Below, piece after piece: positions 11,540 to 21,533 of a DNA stretch of 64,000 nucleotides (position 1 is its first letter; each line of letters begins with the position of its first letter). Source of the stretch: Manis javanica. Taxonomy: Eukaryota; Chordata; Mammalia; Pholidota; Manidae. Where the stretch lies: positions 29,901,501 through 29,965,500 of the forward strand of contig NC_133157.1 of NCBI RefSeq assembly GCF_040802235.1. The letters are read 5' to 3'. Made by a program: the position numbers and the translations under genes. The notes below the pieces were generated by a model. The model ran no database searches. It was not told where the DNA came from and saw only the letters and a program-made list of their open reading frames with translations.

Positions 11540-11566
11540 ATGGGACAGACTCAGACAACCCCCTAA
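11540..11566 (+). pseudogene. gag: gag start remnant, stops after eight codons
   Basis: ATG GGA CAG ACT CAG reads MGQTQTTP and then TAA. A Met-Gly start is the myristoylation context of gammaretroviral Gag and it sits at the expected distance from the leader. Everything after the stop lacks gag similarity that I can see. A second MGQ start lies at 12494 in good Kozak context (ACCATGGGGC) but stops after 17 codons. Confidence 0.65.
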
Positions 11567-14500
11567 GTGTGTAAATGAATATATCTTTCTACCTCCGGAT
11601 GGTATTAATGAAATTGATTTAAAGGCAAGCGCTTGTGAAAATTGAGTGTTCTAAAACTTCCAGAAAACCTGATAAAAAAGTGTTAAGCATTAATGCTAAT
11701 TTGAGTTTGCCTAAGGCGGCCATGTCTTGGTAGTTGTCGGCTGCCTGAGTTTACCTAGAGTCATTTGAGTCATGTTATCTGCTAAATCTTTTAAGAATAG
11801 AATGCTTAGAAGCTTGGCTTTGTCTAGTGTTCAGTGGGGGTCTTGTGAGTAGGCTCCCGTAGTTGTTGCAGGTAGGTGAGCTGGATAAGTGTGGCAAGTG
11901 AACACCTTTTTAATTGTGTGTTGCAGTGTGTATGCCTACCTGCAGCCTGAGAATCTTTGTAGTAACTTAAAGCCTTAGAGTTTTGTTAAGTTGAGAAGAT
12001 GTGCTCTGTGTTTGCTGGGAGATTGTGCTGTGAAGCTCATGGTTGCAGAAATTGTAGAATGTGTTCGTGAGTTTGTTGGTCTAGAAAATGTTAGTTTGAC
12101 AGTTTGCAGTGTCCTGCTTCTCAGTGTTCACTAGAAGTTAAAGTTTCTAATGGTTTTAAGTTCTAATTAAAACCACTTAAAGTAATAAAGAAAAACATTT
12201 CTCTATGCTAAAAGATGTATGTTTTAATAAGAAAAAGTATAAAAAATGAAAACTCTTCTGCATGCTAAAGAATGTGTTTTGTGATAAAAGAAAGTAACTT
12301 TGTTCTAAAGTACAGCTATTTATTTAAAGAGAGACAAAGAGAGAAAACAGCGTGATGCCTTTTGTTGTAGAAGATCCGCTCAGCCTGTTGCTTGGGGGGG
12401 AGGGTTACGATGTTTAGAGATAAAGTGAGATAAACCCAGTCAAGCCGCAGGCAAGCCCAGGCATAATTTTCACCGGCTTATGTGCTTGGGACCATGGGGC
12501 AAATGAAGAATAAATTACTATATTCTTACAGATATAGTCGTGCCTAGTGAAATTAAAGCAAGTGAGTCTTGATATCAAGTGCACAGCAAAATTAGAATCT
12601 CGTTTCCAGTTAAACAGTTTTCTTTAACTCTTAGTCTGCTCTTAATGTTGAAAGATCACAGCAGTTTCTCATGCTTAAAGTCTCAGTGAGTTGCCATGAA
12701 ATCGTAATGTTAAAGGGACTAAAAGCTAAAGTTTGTTAACAACTGTATAACCTTTATTTGCCTTTGAAATATTCTGTTATTAAAAATGATTGCATGGCCT
12801 GAAAAATTGAATTCCTAAGCAGAATAGTAACAAAGCTTTTTTCAGCTGATTAAATGCACTTAGTTAACAAACCAAAATTTATTAAACTGTAGAATCTGGA
12901 CAAGATTATGTTTCTCCCAGAAAAACAGGTTTCACGGTGAAGGTTTAGATAGACGAACGTGTGACCACTTTTGAAAAAAGTTGTAATAGATTTTTTGAGA
13001 ACCACCAGGTCTTCTTGTTTAATTTATATGCTGTATGTTTTAAAAAAAAAAAAACAAAAAAAAACATGGGGGAATCTACTATTAAAGAGTAAAACATTCT
13101 TGAAGCTTTCAGGGAAGACCTGTAAACTTAAGCACTTTCTCTGCTTTTTTGTATCTGGTCTTAGACACTTATGCTGAGTTATGTTCTTATTATTTTCACT
13201 GTTTGTAAGCTATTGATTGTAAGCCAAAGGTCATCATTTCTCAGTCCCTAAATGAAGAAGTAAAATGCCTGATCTCTTTCATCTCAAATCATATTTCTGG
13301 TCATATCTGAATATCTGTGTGAAAGAAAGAGACATTTAAATTTGCGATTCTGCTTAAACTTTTAAGTTGAATTTGACTATAGCCATATTCATTCTTTGTA
13401 TGTATCTCTAACAGGTCTTTTGTATGCCTGGTGATACTATACTCTGCCTTGAGTTTAGACAGTTCTTTCAGCTAAATATGAATTCTTATTGTAGCTTTTT
13501 TCCCTTCCTGAAGATGAAAGCAGAAGAATCTACCATCTGCTACCATTCTCTCAAGAATGCTTAGTAACCTAGAATTAGTTTGACTTTCTGTATGTTGTCT
13601 TTAAAAATTGACAGCAGCAGTCTCCCCTGCTGCCCCACTTTTTAAGATATCTCGTTTACTGTGCTGAGTATATAGACAATAAATGTGTAATGATAGTTCT
13701 AAAAAAATTAAATGCAAAAAGGTGCTTTTACCTCTAGTTAACTCTGATATTTTCCAGAGGGCCCCTGGAACATGTCAGAAGAATTTTTTCTCACTAGAGA
13801 AAGTATTTGACTAATTTGGCTTATTTATCTGATATATATATATATATTTATTTACCAGGAAAGCACTGTCAAAGAGAATGATGCTAAACTTTGTTACTGA
13901 ATGTTTTGTATTACAGAAATATCAGAATTTCCTTATGTCAACTGTTTTACAGTAAGCTCTCATCAGATCTTTAACCATTGTCATTTGTAAGTCTTTTGTC
14001 ATTTATAGTATTATCCCTAAACTGGTAAAGAACTAGATTTCAGCAGAACAGGTATTAGTTACATAAGATTACATAAACTAAAGAAAATGATTTTGTGTCT
14101 TTTCGTTTCAAATGTTGCTGGTAAAGTGTTTTAACCTTGTTCTCTTAAATTGACAACAGTTTAGTAAATGACTATCTTTATGAGCAGAATTGAAACATCC
14201 TTCTCTCTACTTGATCCCTCCAGAGTTTAAAAACTTTCAGTGACTGTTTTTGTATTCCATGGCAGTATGTTTATTTGCACGAGTTCAATAAGAATCTGCT
14301 TTCCTTGTGAGAAGACTACTTAAGAACACTGGTTATACTACCAGGGCTTTGACTGGAATGTCGTACCTGAGAGACATGTGCATAGACTCAGATGTGAACA
14401 ACTTTAAAGAACTAAGATTGACTTTATAAAGCCAACAAAGCCCCTTGGAAGAACTGGCCTGGTACCTTGCTTACAGAGTTCCCAGCAGCCTTACCAGGTG

Positions 14501-14975
14501 AGTAAAGAAGGTCACTTCCTGGCAGGTGCAGAGACCTCGAGAAGAGAAGAATTCATCCAAATCTACAGGTACTGCAGGCAAAGCCTTATGGCAAGTCTGG
14601 CTTGGCTGTCTGGCCTCAAGAGGCCTTTAAAAGTTCAATCTGAAATTCCTTACAAAAAGTTCCAGCAAAGCATATTTAAAAGAGCCTGTGTAATCAATTG
14701 CTCTTCTTGCTGCACCTGTGCAAATAATCAAGCCAGCTGTTAATTATTTTCTTAACCTAGTTACTTCTAGTAAAAATGAGAGTGATTTTAGAGAGAAGTA
14801 TCGTTTCAATAATGTAGCCTCCTTCCAGAATAAAAAATCCAACTCCAGATGTTGCTACGTAACCTAATAACACAATTTGTTTTATCTTGCCTAGAAGCCA
14901 CAAAACTGCAAATAGTAATAAAAATGAAACCCAGAATAGAAGCGCCAGCCTTCTGAAGCCCTCTCAACTGACCAG
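11567..14975 (+). other. AT-rich internal region of the gammaretroviral element, no gag/pol
   Basis: About 3.4 kb in which all frames are closed (longest ORFs about 70-80 codons) and I recognise no matrix, capsid, protease, RT or integrase motif. Notable points: an A-rich run at 13041-13064; a (TA)n run near 13835; a consensus splice donor CAG/GTGAGT at 14497/14498; acceptor-like pyrimidine tracts near 13490 and 14245. It may be long-decayed viral sequence or replacement sequence carried by a non-autonomous family; I cannot tell which. Confidence 0.6.
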
Positions 14976-14978
14976 TGA

Positions 14979-15899
14979 TGGAGACCTAGCTGCACCCTTT
15001 ACTGCGCCCCCTTCTCAGCACGAAGCAGCCAGAGCGGTCATCGCCCCTTTTCCCTAGCAGCAGCTAGAGTCTCTATCTGTAGAAGAAAGAATGAGACCAT
15101 ACCCATAGCCTTCCCTGGTAAAAACAGGTATTTAATCCCTCCTCCCAAGGGATGGTGGGCTTGTAACACTGGAGTGACCCCATGTGTCTCTACTTCTGCC
15201 TTCAACTCCTCCCGTGATTTCTGTATCATGGTCCAGCTGGTGCCCAAGTTAATGTATCATGATAATCTCTCATTCGTAGCTAAATTTAAACCTAGGCATA
15301 GATATAAGAGAGAGCCGGTCTCGCTGACCTTAGCTGTGTTGTTAGAAATAAGAGTCGCAGCCAGAGTGAGAACGGGGGCAGCCGCTATTGTCCAAGGGAA
15401 CCAACATTATGAAAGACTAAGGACAGCTATTAATGAAGACTTAAAGACCTTAGAGCAATCCATTACAAAACTTGAAGAATCTCTGACTTCCCTCTCTGAG
15501 GTAGTCTTACAGAATAGACGAGGGCTGGATCTACTGTTCCTAAAAGAAGGAGGACTGTGTGCAGCTTTAAGAGAAGAATGCTGCTTTTATGCAGATCATT
15601 CTGGGATAGTAAGAGATTCAATGTCAAAACTTAGAGAAAGGCTATATCAGAGGAAGAGAGAGCGAGAAGCAGGCCAAGGACTGTTTGAATCTTGGTTCAC
15701 TAGGTCCCCGTGGTTTACAACCCTGATATCCACTCTGGCTAGGCCCCTACTCATCCTTGTGTTGCTCCTAACTTTGAGACCCTGCATATTAAACCGGTTG
15801 ATGACTTTTGTTAGAGAAAGAGTGAGTGCTGTTCATGTACTAATGTTGAAGCAACAATACCACTCACTCACCTCACAAGAAGATACAAACATTCCATGA
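14979..15899 (+). pseudogene. env: env 3' half (end of SU and full TM), open frame without a start
   Basis: The frame is open from just after a TGA at 14976 to the stop at 15899, with no upstream env start; viral similarity begins about 15111. Numbering from a GTG at 15174: furin-type RYKR at 43-46; heptad-rich ectodomain; the gammaretroviral immunosuppressive-domain block LQNRRGLDLLFLKEGGL (112-128); CX6CC cysteines at 129, 136 and 137; membrane span about 182-201; tail to 241. The segment after the cleavage site, which should be a hydrophobic fusion peptide, carries several charged residues (Glu, Arg), so it looks damaged. Only the TM part is preserved and no signal peptide or receptor-binding domain is present. 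A spliced message from the donor at 11135 could still carry it, but that is speculation. Confidence 0.85.
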
Positions 15900-15907
15900 T
15901 TGGAATG

Positions 15908-15930
15908 CCCCAAAAAGAGAAGTGGGGAAA
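15908..15930 (+). promoter_or_regulatory. Polypurine tract (plus-strand primer)
   Basis: A purine-rich run ending AGAAGTGGGGAAA abuts the TG of the 3' LTR, as required for plus-strand DNA synthesis. Confidence 0.85.
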
Positions 15931-16423
15931 TGTAGGATCTGAAGAATCAAAAGTTAGCATAAGTACAGCCATCTTAAGGCCTAAATACCACCCCCTAACC
16001 CAGAAGAAGGAAAATCATTAGAATCTTGAAAAACAAGTTAGTTAGCCTGTGTCAATTGTAGTGACCTTTAGTTAGCCAACCGTAAATCAGTTAATCATAC
16101 ATGCCTAGCTTATCTTGCTAGAACCACCCTAGACATTCCAAAGGTGATCTCATCTAACCAGACCCCAGGATGTGGCGCCAGCAAAAGATTTATGAGCCTA
16201 TAGAAAAAAACCCTGTATTGTAATTATGGAAAATTTTACCCCTTTTGAAAATGCTATAAAACCTTCTGGCTTTGTGTGCTCTGGGTCCTCGTTGAGACCC
16301 GCTGCGACGGGCTGACTTGGACCCCAACTAGTTGGCTTCCGAATAAATTCCTCTTGCTTGTTGCATCAAGAAACGTCTTTGGTGAGTGATTTGGGGCGGC
16401 GCCTTCCTCAGGGGAATCCAACA
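15931..16423 (+). mobile_element. 3' LTR of the gammaretroviral element
   Basis: 493 bp, near-identical to the 5' copy. It ends CCAACA and is followed by the TSD copy ATGC at 16424-16427. Confidence 0.95.
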
Positions 16424-16427
16424 ATGC

Positions 16428-16800
16428 CTGGTGCTGGCCAAATCCCAGCCCACCTGATCTATGGAAACATCTTATTTGGAAGCAGATCCCTCTAACCTAG
16501 GTTTTGTTCCTTGGGGTGCTGGTGGCATAAATATGATCCCTCCTAACATAGCAAACTCTCTGTTCCCTCCCACAGGCACACACATAGTCTGTCTCCCCGC
16601 CTGTCCATAATAGTGGTGCATAACTTGGTCCAGTTGGCTGCTCCTGGACTCCCTGTACAAGTCCCAATAAACCCGCACGTCTCATATGGCATTCTGTGGT
16701 CTTTCCTTGGGTCTCTCGAGTGCTTTTCCATCTCAAAGTACCCACTTGGGCATGTGATCAGGCTTGTGATGCCATAATTAGGAATACACTCACCACTAGA
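16428..16800 (+). mobile_element. Possible older LTR that received the gammaretroviral insertion
   Basis: GTCCCAATAAACCCGC (AATAAA at about 16667) followed by a pyrimidine-rich stretch (TTTCCTTGGGTCTCTC) looks like the R-U5 part of an LTR. Its left part may begin at 10569 (TGTTGATGC) on the other side of the insertion. Ends not established. Confidence 0.35.
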
Positions 16801-17940
16801 AAATAAAACTCTTCTTTACCAGCCCTTTCTGAGATCAAGAAAAGAAACCAAGGACTTTTTCATTTCGGTGTTCTAAGCTAAGTGGCAGAAATTTGGTCTG
16901 ATTCTCAAATGCTGCCCCAACCATTTTCACTGCCATCAGCACCTCTAAGAACCAGATTCATTCAAGACATCTCTGGAGATAAAGGAGGCCCAGCACAGTC
17001 CTCTGACCAATTGGCTTGCTCATAACTCTGAAAATCCAAACATTTTCCTGAATGAGTATGCCTGGTGATTGACATCAGTTACCTCATCCTACTTTTTTCT
17101 GGCTTTCCTGTGTTCCATTTTCCCAGCGCTTCCTGCTTTTACCTTTCCCGCAAATCTTTCTATTCTTCCTTCTAGCCAACTAACTTACTAGAATGCAAAA
17201 TGCTAATTTATAATTCTTCATTTACTTTTAATGACAATTACACAAAAACCAACAACCTTTAGTCAATTTAAACTAGCACAACTCTTCAATAATTAAATGG
17301 AGATCAAAACAGGAGTTTGGATGACAATTGTTTCCTAGAGCTATTAATCCATCATCAGAGGCATTAAGTTTGCATTGGATTTCCCAGTTTTAAGCAGCAC
17401 CTCTGCTTAGTGATTTAGGAGCTCTCTTTTATTTGCTAATCATGCAAGCTAATAGTAGAATAGCCATAAATCCAAAAGACATCCTCAGGGAAGCAAACAG
17501 CTCTATTAACAACCTGAAACACTGACACAGTCATTCGAGCCAGGGGCACCATTACATATGCAAAACAAGATGAGTGGTACAGTATCCCTTTCCATACAGG
17601 ATTGAAAAGACACCTGATTTACAACGAATGCAAGAGACACTTGTCACTGTGATATACGGTTACTTTCCTTCATTGCAGACTGAGGGAATGTTTCCATCAT
17701 ATTAGCTGGGATTTTTACTTTTACCACAATAATTATTATTAACATATTCATTTGGGTAAGAATGGTCTTTCAGAAGAACTCTGGGGATTGCAGCAGAGCC
17801 TGGGGTATGGGAGCAGATGTGCATTTATAAAGCACTATACGGCATAATGAGAAAACCATTCTTCCCTATCCTATTAACTGTTGACACTAACTGATAACCA
17901 AGAATTACTGACCCCTCATACCCTCCAGTTAGTAGATATT
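16801..17940. other. Intergenic DNA, nothing recognised
   Basis: No gene, RNA or clear repeat seen. Confidence 0.4.
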
Positions 17941-17949
17941 TGTGGAAGG

Positions 17950-18786
17950 CAGCAGGGAGCTGTGTCACTTCAACCCGTAAGGCTGTACGATGAAAATTTC
18001 TGGCTCTGTGGGTAGGAAGGGCGAGTCACCTTCAGGCACCTCCAGGAGCTGGCAGAGGGAAGGGAGGGCAGTGCTCAGGACAGCAGGAGAGCCAGCTCCC
18101 ATCCTGGATACCACATCAAAGGCAAAGACCTTGAAAAGATACACAAGGTTACCTGCTTGGGCAAAGCAAAGTACAGCATATTCCATTGCTCAGAGAAGGG
18201 CATCAGGCTTGAATGACAGGGACAAGATGAACAGGACCTGCTCTACATTTGGTCTGTGCTAATTACCATGCAGAAGTGGTAACTCTACTACTAGAAAGAA
18301 ATGTGTAACTCCCGGGGAAAACAGTGTTCCCAGACCAGGGCAAATAAGCCAGCAAAACCTGTGAGGCTGATATCAAAGGGGAAAATAATGTGGGAGAAAC
18401 CTGTTCATTGCTTACAAAAAGTCATCTACTGCTCCCCCATGTCTCTCCCCATCCTGGCTCGACTAAGGGGAGAAGAACTTCTCCCCACCCCTTGTAAACA
18501 CCTGTTGATATGGAGATGGACTAAGGCCAAGCAAGAGGTTCTGGAACAATTTCTACCCACAAAATGGCAGCTTAACCTCTGCAATAATGAAAACAGGACA
18601 GCTCTGATTAAGGCCATACATTGCCAGGAAGAGGAATGAGCAACTTTTCTTCTAGAACATGGTTCTGATCTAAATGTTATGGACGTCAGGGGCAACACTG
18701 CTCTCCACTCTGCTGGTCAGAACACATCAATAGCAGCTGCTTTCACACCATGCAAACACTGAGGCAAGAAACAAGGATGACCTCAC
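17950..18786 (+). pseudogene. ANKRD26: ANKRD26-family retrocopy, 5' part (start codon and ankyrin repeats)
   Basis: The ATG at 17990 opens a 90-codon frame beginning MKISGSVGRKGESP, like the ANKRD26 N-terminus. Shifted frames continue with KDLEKIHKV, LNDRDKM, and after an LTR with LNLCNNENRTALIK, CQEEE (stop), LLEHGSDLN and GNTALH: ankyrin repeats in the right order. The sequence runs across what should be exon junctions without introns, so it derives from mRNA. Frameshifts and stops abolish coding. It breaks at 18786 in the middle of an ankyrin repeat (ARNKDDLT) and resumes at 25246. ANKRD26 relatives (POTE, ANKRD30, CCDC144 types) are alternatives. Confidence 0.85.
18304..18561 (+). mobile_element. 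Solo LTR inserted in the ANKRD26-like retrocopy
   Basis: TGTAACTC...TACCCACA, 258 bp, with a 5-bp TSD AAATG at 18299-18303 and 18562-18566. Removing it and one TSD copy reconnects two ankyrin-coding segments, which confirms the borders. It is homologous to the LTR at 3992-4321. Confidence 0.82.
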
Positions 18787-19077
18787 TGTTAGGCTGGAGG
18801 AAGGAAAAACAAGGACATGCAAATAGAACAGAGAGATGCCACAGGGGGAGAACAGACCAGACCCCAAAGTCCGTGCCGTATATGGAAAGGGGACAGCTCT
18901 CCCTGAATTCCATCCTGGTGTGCCAAGACCCGGATGTCAGCCTCCTCCCTCTTGGAAGGAAAAAAGTTTCTAGTTGACTATTATGTCACCTTTAGCCAAT
19001 CGTACCTCTCAACACCCCCCTAAAATAGTTTGCCCACTCCTCCCCCTCCAAATCCCTTATAAACGCCCCACCTCCCT

Positions 19078-19411
19078 TGTCGCGTGCCCTGTCCTCGCCG
19101 GCAAGAACAGCATGCAACAACAGCAGGATTCTTCTGCAGAAAGCTTTATTCTTCAGCTCTTTGTGAAACAAATGAGTTGGGCAGGACCCAGAGGGGAAGG
19201 AGAGGCTTGCTTATATAGTTCTCATGCTCTGACCTGGTTGGTGCGGCTCCATATGCCTTATTAGCATAACCATTTGGTGGGTCTCATTGGTCCTTATGCC
19301 AAGGCGCAATTAGCATGTAGTTTAGTGGTGTGGGATGATTTGTCATTAGGAAGTTCGGGGCCTTCCGGCTGCCCTGCATGGGGCGCTATTTTCTGAGCGC
19401 GGCTGCCAACA
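19078..19411 (-). mobile_element. 3' LTR of the betaretroviral provirus
   Basis: On the minus strand TGTTGGCAGCC...GCGACA. AATAAA on the minus strand at 19145-19150, TATATAAG near 19210, CCAAT box near 19290. Identical to the 5' copy except at 19399. Confidence 0.95.
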
Positions 19412-19425
19412 TCTCCCCCTTTTTT
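19412..19425 (-). promoter_or_regulatory. Polypurine tract of the betaretroviral provirus
   Basis: Minus strand AAAAAAGGGGGAGA directly abuts the LTR TG. A second similar tract (AAAAAGGGGGC) lies about 90 bases upstream at 19501-19511. Confidence 0.92.
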
Positions 19426-19757
19426 GTCTAACAGAAGCTCAAGGCGGAACTTGCCAGCAGAGGCGGAGACAGAGGCCTGACCTCCATCATACTTCCTGAT
19501 GCCCCCTTTTTGGAGAGGGGTTCTGGGCATCTACCCCTATGCAGTCAGGCATGCCTCTCAGAGGGGTCCAAGACCTCTTGCAGTGCTTTGCCTTGCATCC
19601 TCTGGCTGGCGTTGGGACCGCTTGGTACAAAGGGTTTGGACCCTTTTTCTCAACCCTCTTGCACCATGAGCTTCTTAAAGAAAGCTGTGATTAAGCATTG
19701 AGGTACTCGGGCCTGGTGCAGTGCCACATGGGCTCAGGGTGCAAGAGCTACCTCAAG
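19426..19757 (-). other. Untranslated region between env and the 3' LTR
   Basis: 332 bases without an env extension. It is where betaretroviruses often carry RNA export structures; this is position only, no structure computed. A 78-codon frame (19530-19294) starts here and runs into the LTR; I see no match to a superantigen and treat it as chance. Confidence 0.45.
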
Positions 19758-21533
19758 CTAAAGCCGAGCTTCCTTCTTAAGCATGTTGAGCCACACTTGG
19801 GGAGAGGCGCCAACGTCTATCGCCATTAGGGCTTGAGCAAGGATCACCTTGTCCTGCTTATGTTGGTTGCGGAGTCTGCATAACAACCAGAGTAAGAGCA
19901 TGAGACCTCCAAGCAGGAACACGCCCATCCCAGCCATGCCCGCCCACTCCTTGACGTGGGAGAGAGCTCTGAGGAACCAGGAAGAGAGTCCTTCCGCTAC
20001 AGAGATATCTAGACGGGTGGAGTTGATGTGGATAATTTCTCGCTGCAGCTCTTCTAGTGTCCCATCGAAGTCTTGGGACCAGTTTCCTGAAAGATACTGG
20101 GACAGGTCTCGTGACAGATTAGCTGCCCGTGTAAAATTTTTATATTGAATGCTAGTGATGCAGAGGGTACGATATTTCCGCTCACATCCCAATTGGGCCA
20201 TTTGCCAGAGCACCTCTATTTGTTCCTCCACGAGATCTATGCGTTGATTGAGGATCATTATTCCTCCTTTCAGTTTGCCATCAAGTGTGGACTGTTGGTC
20301 CAGGGCAGAAGCTACTGAGGCTGCAAGGTTATTGAGCTCTGTAGCCGATTTGATGGAGGTGTCTAAAGCTATACCAGCGGCGGTGGCTGCGACCGCGGTC
20401 GCGGAGATCAGGAGCACTATGGCGGCTGTAACACCGAAATCACGCCTTTCTCGAAACAGAGTCATGGTGTTAGGGGCGTCTACGGGAACAGGGACCCAAC
20501 GGGGGATGCGGACTACCAAAGCATTGGTAAAGTTACGCGCATCCCAACACTGAGACAGAAAGCAGGTTTCATTGGAGCAGGAGTCAAAGCTACTATTGGA
20601 TAAGATAAACAGAAATGGGGGGTATACGCATACTGGAGAAGGTGGAAAAAGGGAATTAGGTGACTCTGGACCTGATTTTGCTGAACACGTGTAGTTCTCG
20701 TTGTTATGGGTCATGATCATGTTCCAGTGTGCGCGCATGTGGTTATTCTCGCACCAAAAGGTGATATTTTTTACACCGATTCCCCCACCCTGGAGGGCGG
20801 AAAAGGGGGAGAGGTCGGTACACGAGCCATTGACTCCACACAGCATCCATTTATGGAAGGGGTTCATGCTCAGCTGCTGACGAAACTCGCCTTCGAGCAC
20901 CTTTACTGGCCACCAAGCCTCATTGGCTGGCCGTCCCTCCATATCTGGGGAGATGGTAAACTCCTGCCTCTCAGTTGCCCACGTTACTACAGTTGACTGA
21001 CAGTCAGTCCAGGGCCACAGCTCTCCCTCATAGTCGCCCACACAATGGGAGGCATATTTGGGTTGACGAGGCCTGTCGGTGGAATTGTTCCTGGGAGAGT
21101 GTACAAATGTGCCATTGATCCAGAGAACCATCTGGTGGATAGTCATGTTCTTATAGGACGGGCTCCCTTCCTTATTAGGCCCTTCAAATTTAGCTGACAT
21201 AACGGGGAGGCTACTGGCCTCTAGAATTATGTCACTGAACCATCCGTATTTCCTCCGTTTCAGGGAGATACAGCCAGCTAGATTCTGAGTGGTGAAGCAT
21301 AATGACCCATTAGTTACGAAGGATCGGTTTTCTCCCAGGGGAGCTACTAGGGTGTCTTTAACTAAGTAGGGCAAGTTCATACTAGTATTGGTAGTGAAAA
21401 AGCGCGGAAAAACGGCTGCATTGAAACGGACAGGCATAGGCTTAGGAAAGGCAGACAGGATTCCCCATCTCAATACTCCCTGAGTCGGGGTCTCCAGTGT
21501 CAGGAGCAGGGTCAGGAGGTACAGCGAAGTCAT
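19758..21533 (-). CDS. env: Betaretroviral envelope glycoprotein, full-length open frame
   Basis: 591 codons without a break. Residues 1-19 form a hydrophobic signal peptide ([11 protein letters not shown]). The surface subunit runs to about 364 and has many N-glycosylation sites (for example at 75, 129, 140, 235, 256, 313, 321). RERR at 361-364 is a furin-like cleavage site, followed by an Ala/Val-rich fusion peptide (about 367-390), a heptad-repeat helix (395-445), a CX7C loop (C450, C458) as in betaretroviruses and not the gammaretroviral CX6CC, a second helix, a membrane span at about 534-553 and a 38-residue tail. It overlaps the integrase frame by 92 bases, the usual arrangement, and would be expressed from a spliced RNA using the leader donor. 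The intact frame may simply reflect youth, but a domesticated role (syncytin-like fusion or receptor block) cannot be excluded. Confidence 0.93.
   Translation of the reverse strand: MTSLYLLTLLLTLETPTQGVLRWGILSAFPKPMPVRFNAAVFPRFFTTNTSMNLPYLVKDTLVAPLGENRSFVTNGSLCFTTQNLAGCISLKRRKYGWFSDIILEASSLPVMSAKFEGPNKEGSPSYKNMTIHQMVLWINGTFVHSPRNNSTDRPRQPKYASHCVGDYEGELWPWTDCQSTVVTWATERQEFTISPDMEGRPANEAWWPVKVLEGEFRQQLSMNPFHKWMLCGVNGSCTDLSPFSALQGGGIGVKNITFWCENNHMRAHWNMIMTHNNENYTCSAKSGPESPNSLFPPSPVCVYPPFLFILSNSSFDSCSNETCFLSQCWDARNFTNALVVRIPRWVPVPVDAPNTMTLFRERRDFGVTAAIVLLISATAVAATAAGIALDTSIKSATELNNLAASVASALDQQSTLDGKLKGGIMILNQRIDLVEEQIEVLWQMAQLGCERKYRTLCITSIQYKNFTRAANLSRDLSQYLSGNWSQDFDGTLEELQREIIHINSTRLDISVAEGLSSWFLRALSHVKEWAGMAGMGVFLLGGLMLLLWLLCRLRNQHKQDKVILAQALMAIDVGASPQVWLNMLKKEARL

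Larger units (their letters stand above)
10576..16423 (+). mobile_element. Young gammaretrovirus-type provirus lacking gag and pol
   Basis: A 5.85-kb element with two LTRs (10576-11067 and 15931-16423), 4-bp TSD ATGC on both sides (10572-10575, 16424-16427), a perfect tRNA-Pro primer site, a leader with a splice donor, a gag start that stops after eight codons, about 3.4 kb of AT-rich sequence without long ORFs, an open env 3' part and a polypurine tract. The LTRs differ by two substitutions and one A indel over 492 bp, so integration is recent (about a million years or less at usual neutral rates, an inference). It must have been copied by proteins from another element. Confidence 0.93.

Noticed and set aside
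19294-19530. 78-codon frame entering the LTR, considered as a superantigen-like gene
   Set aside because: Position is similar to that of MMTV sag but it is short, has no membrane segment, and shows no similarity I can name.
20248-20553. Plus-strand ORFs inside gag, pol and env of the provirus
   Set aside because: Antisense shadows of real minus-strand genes.
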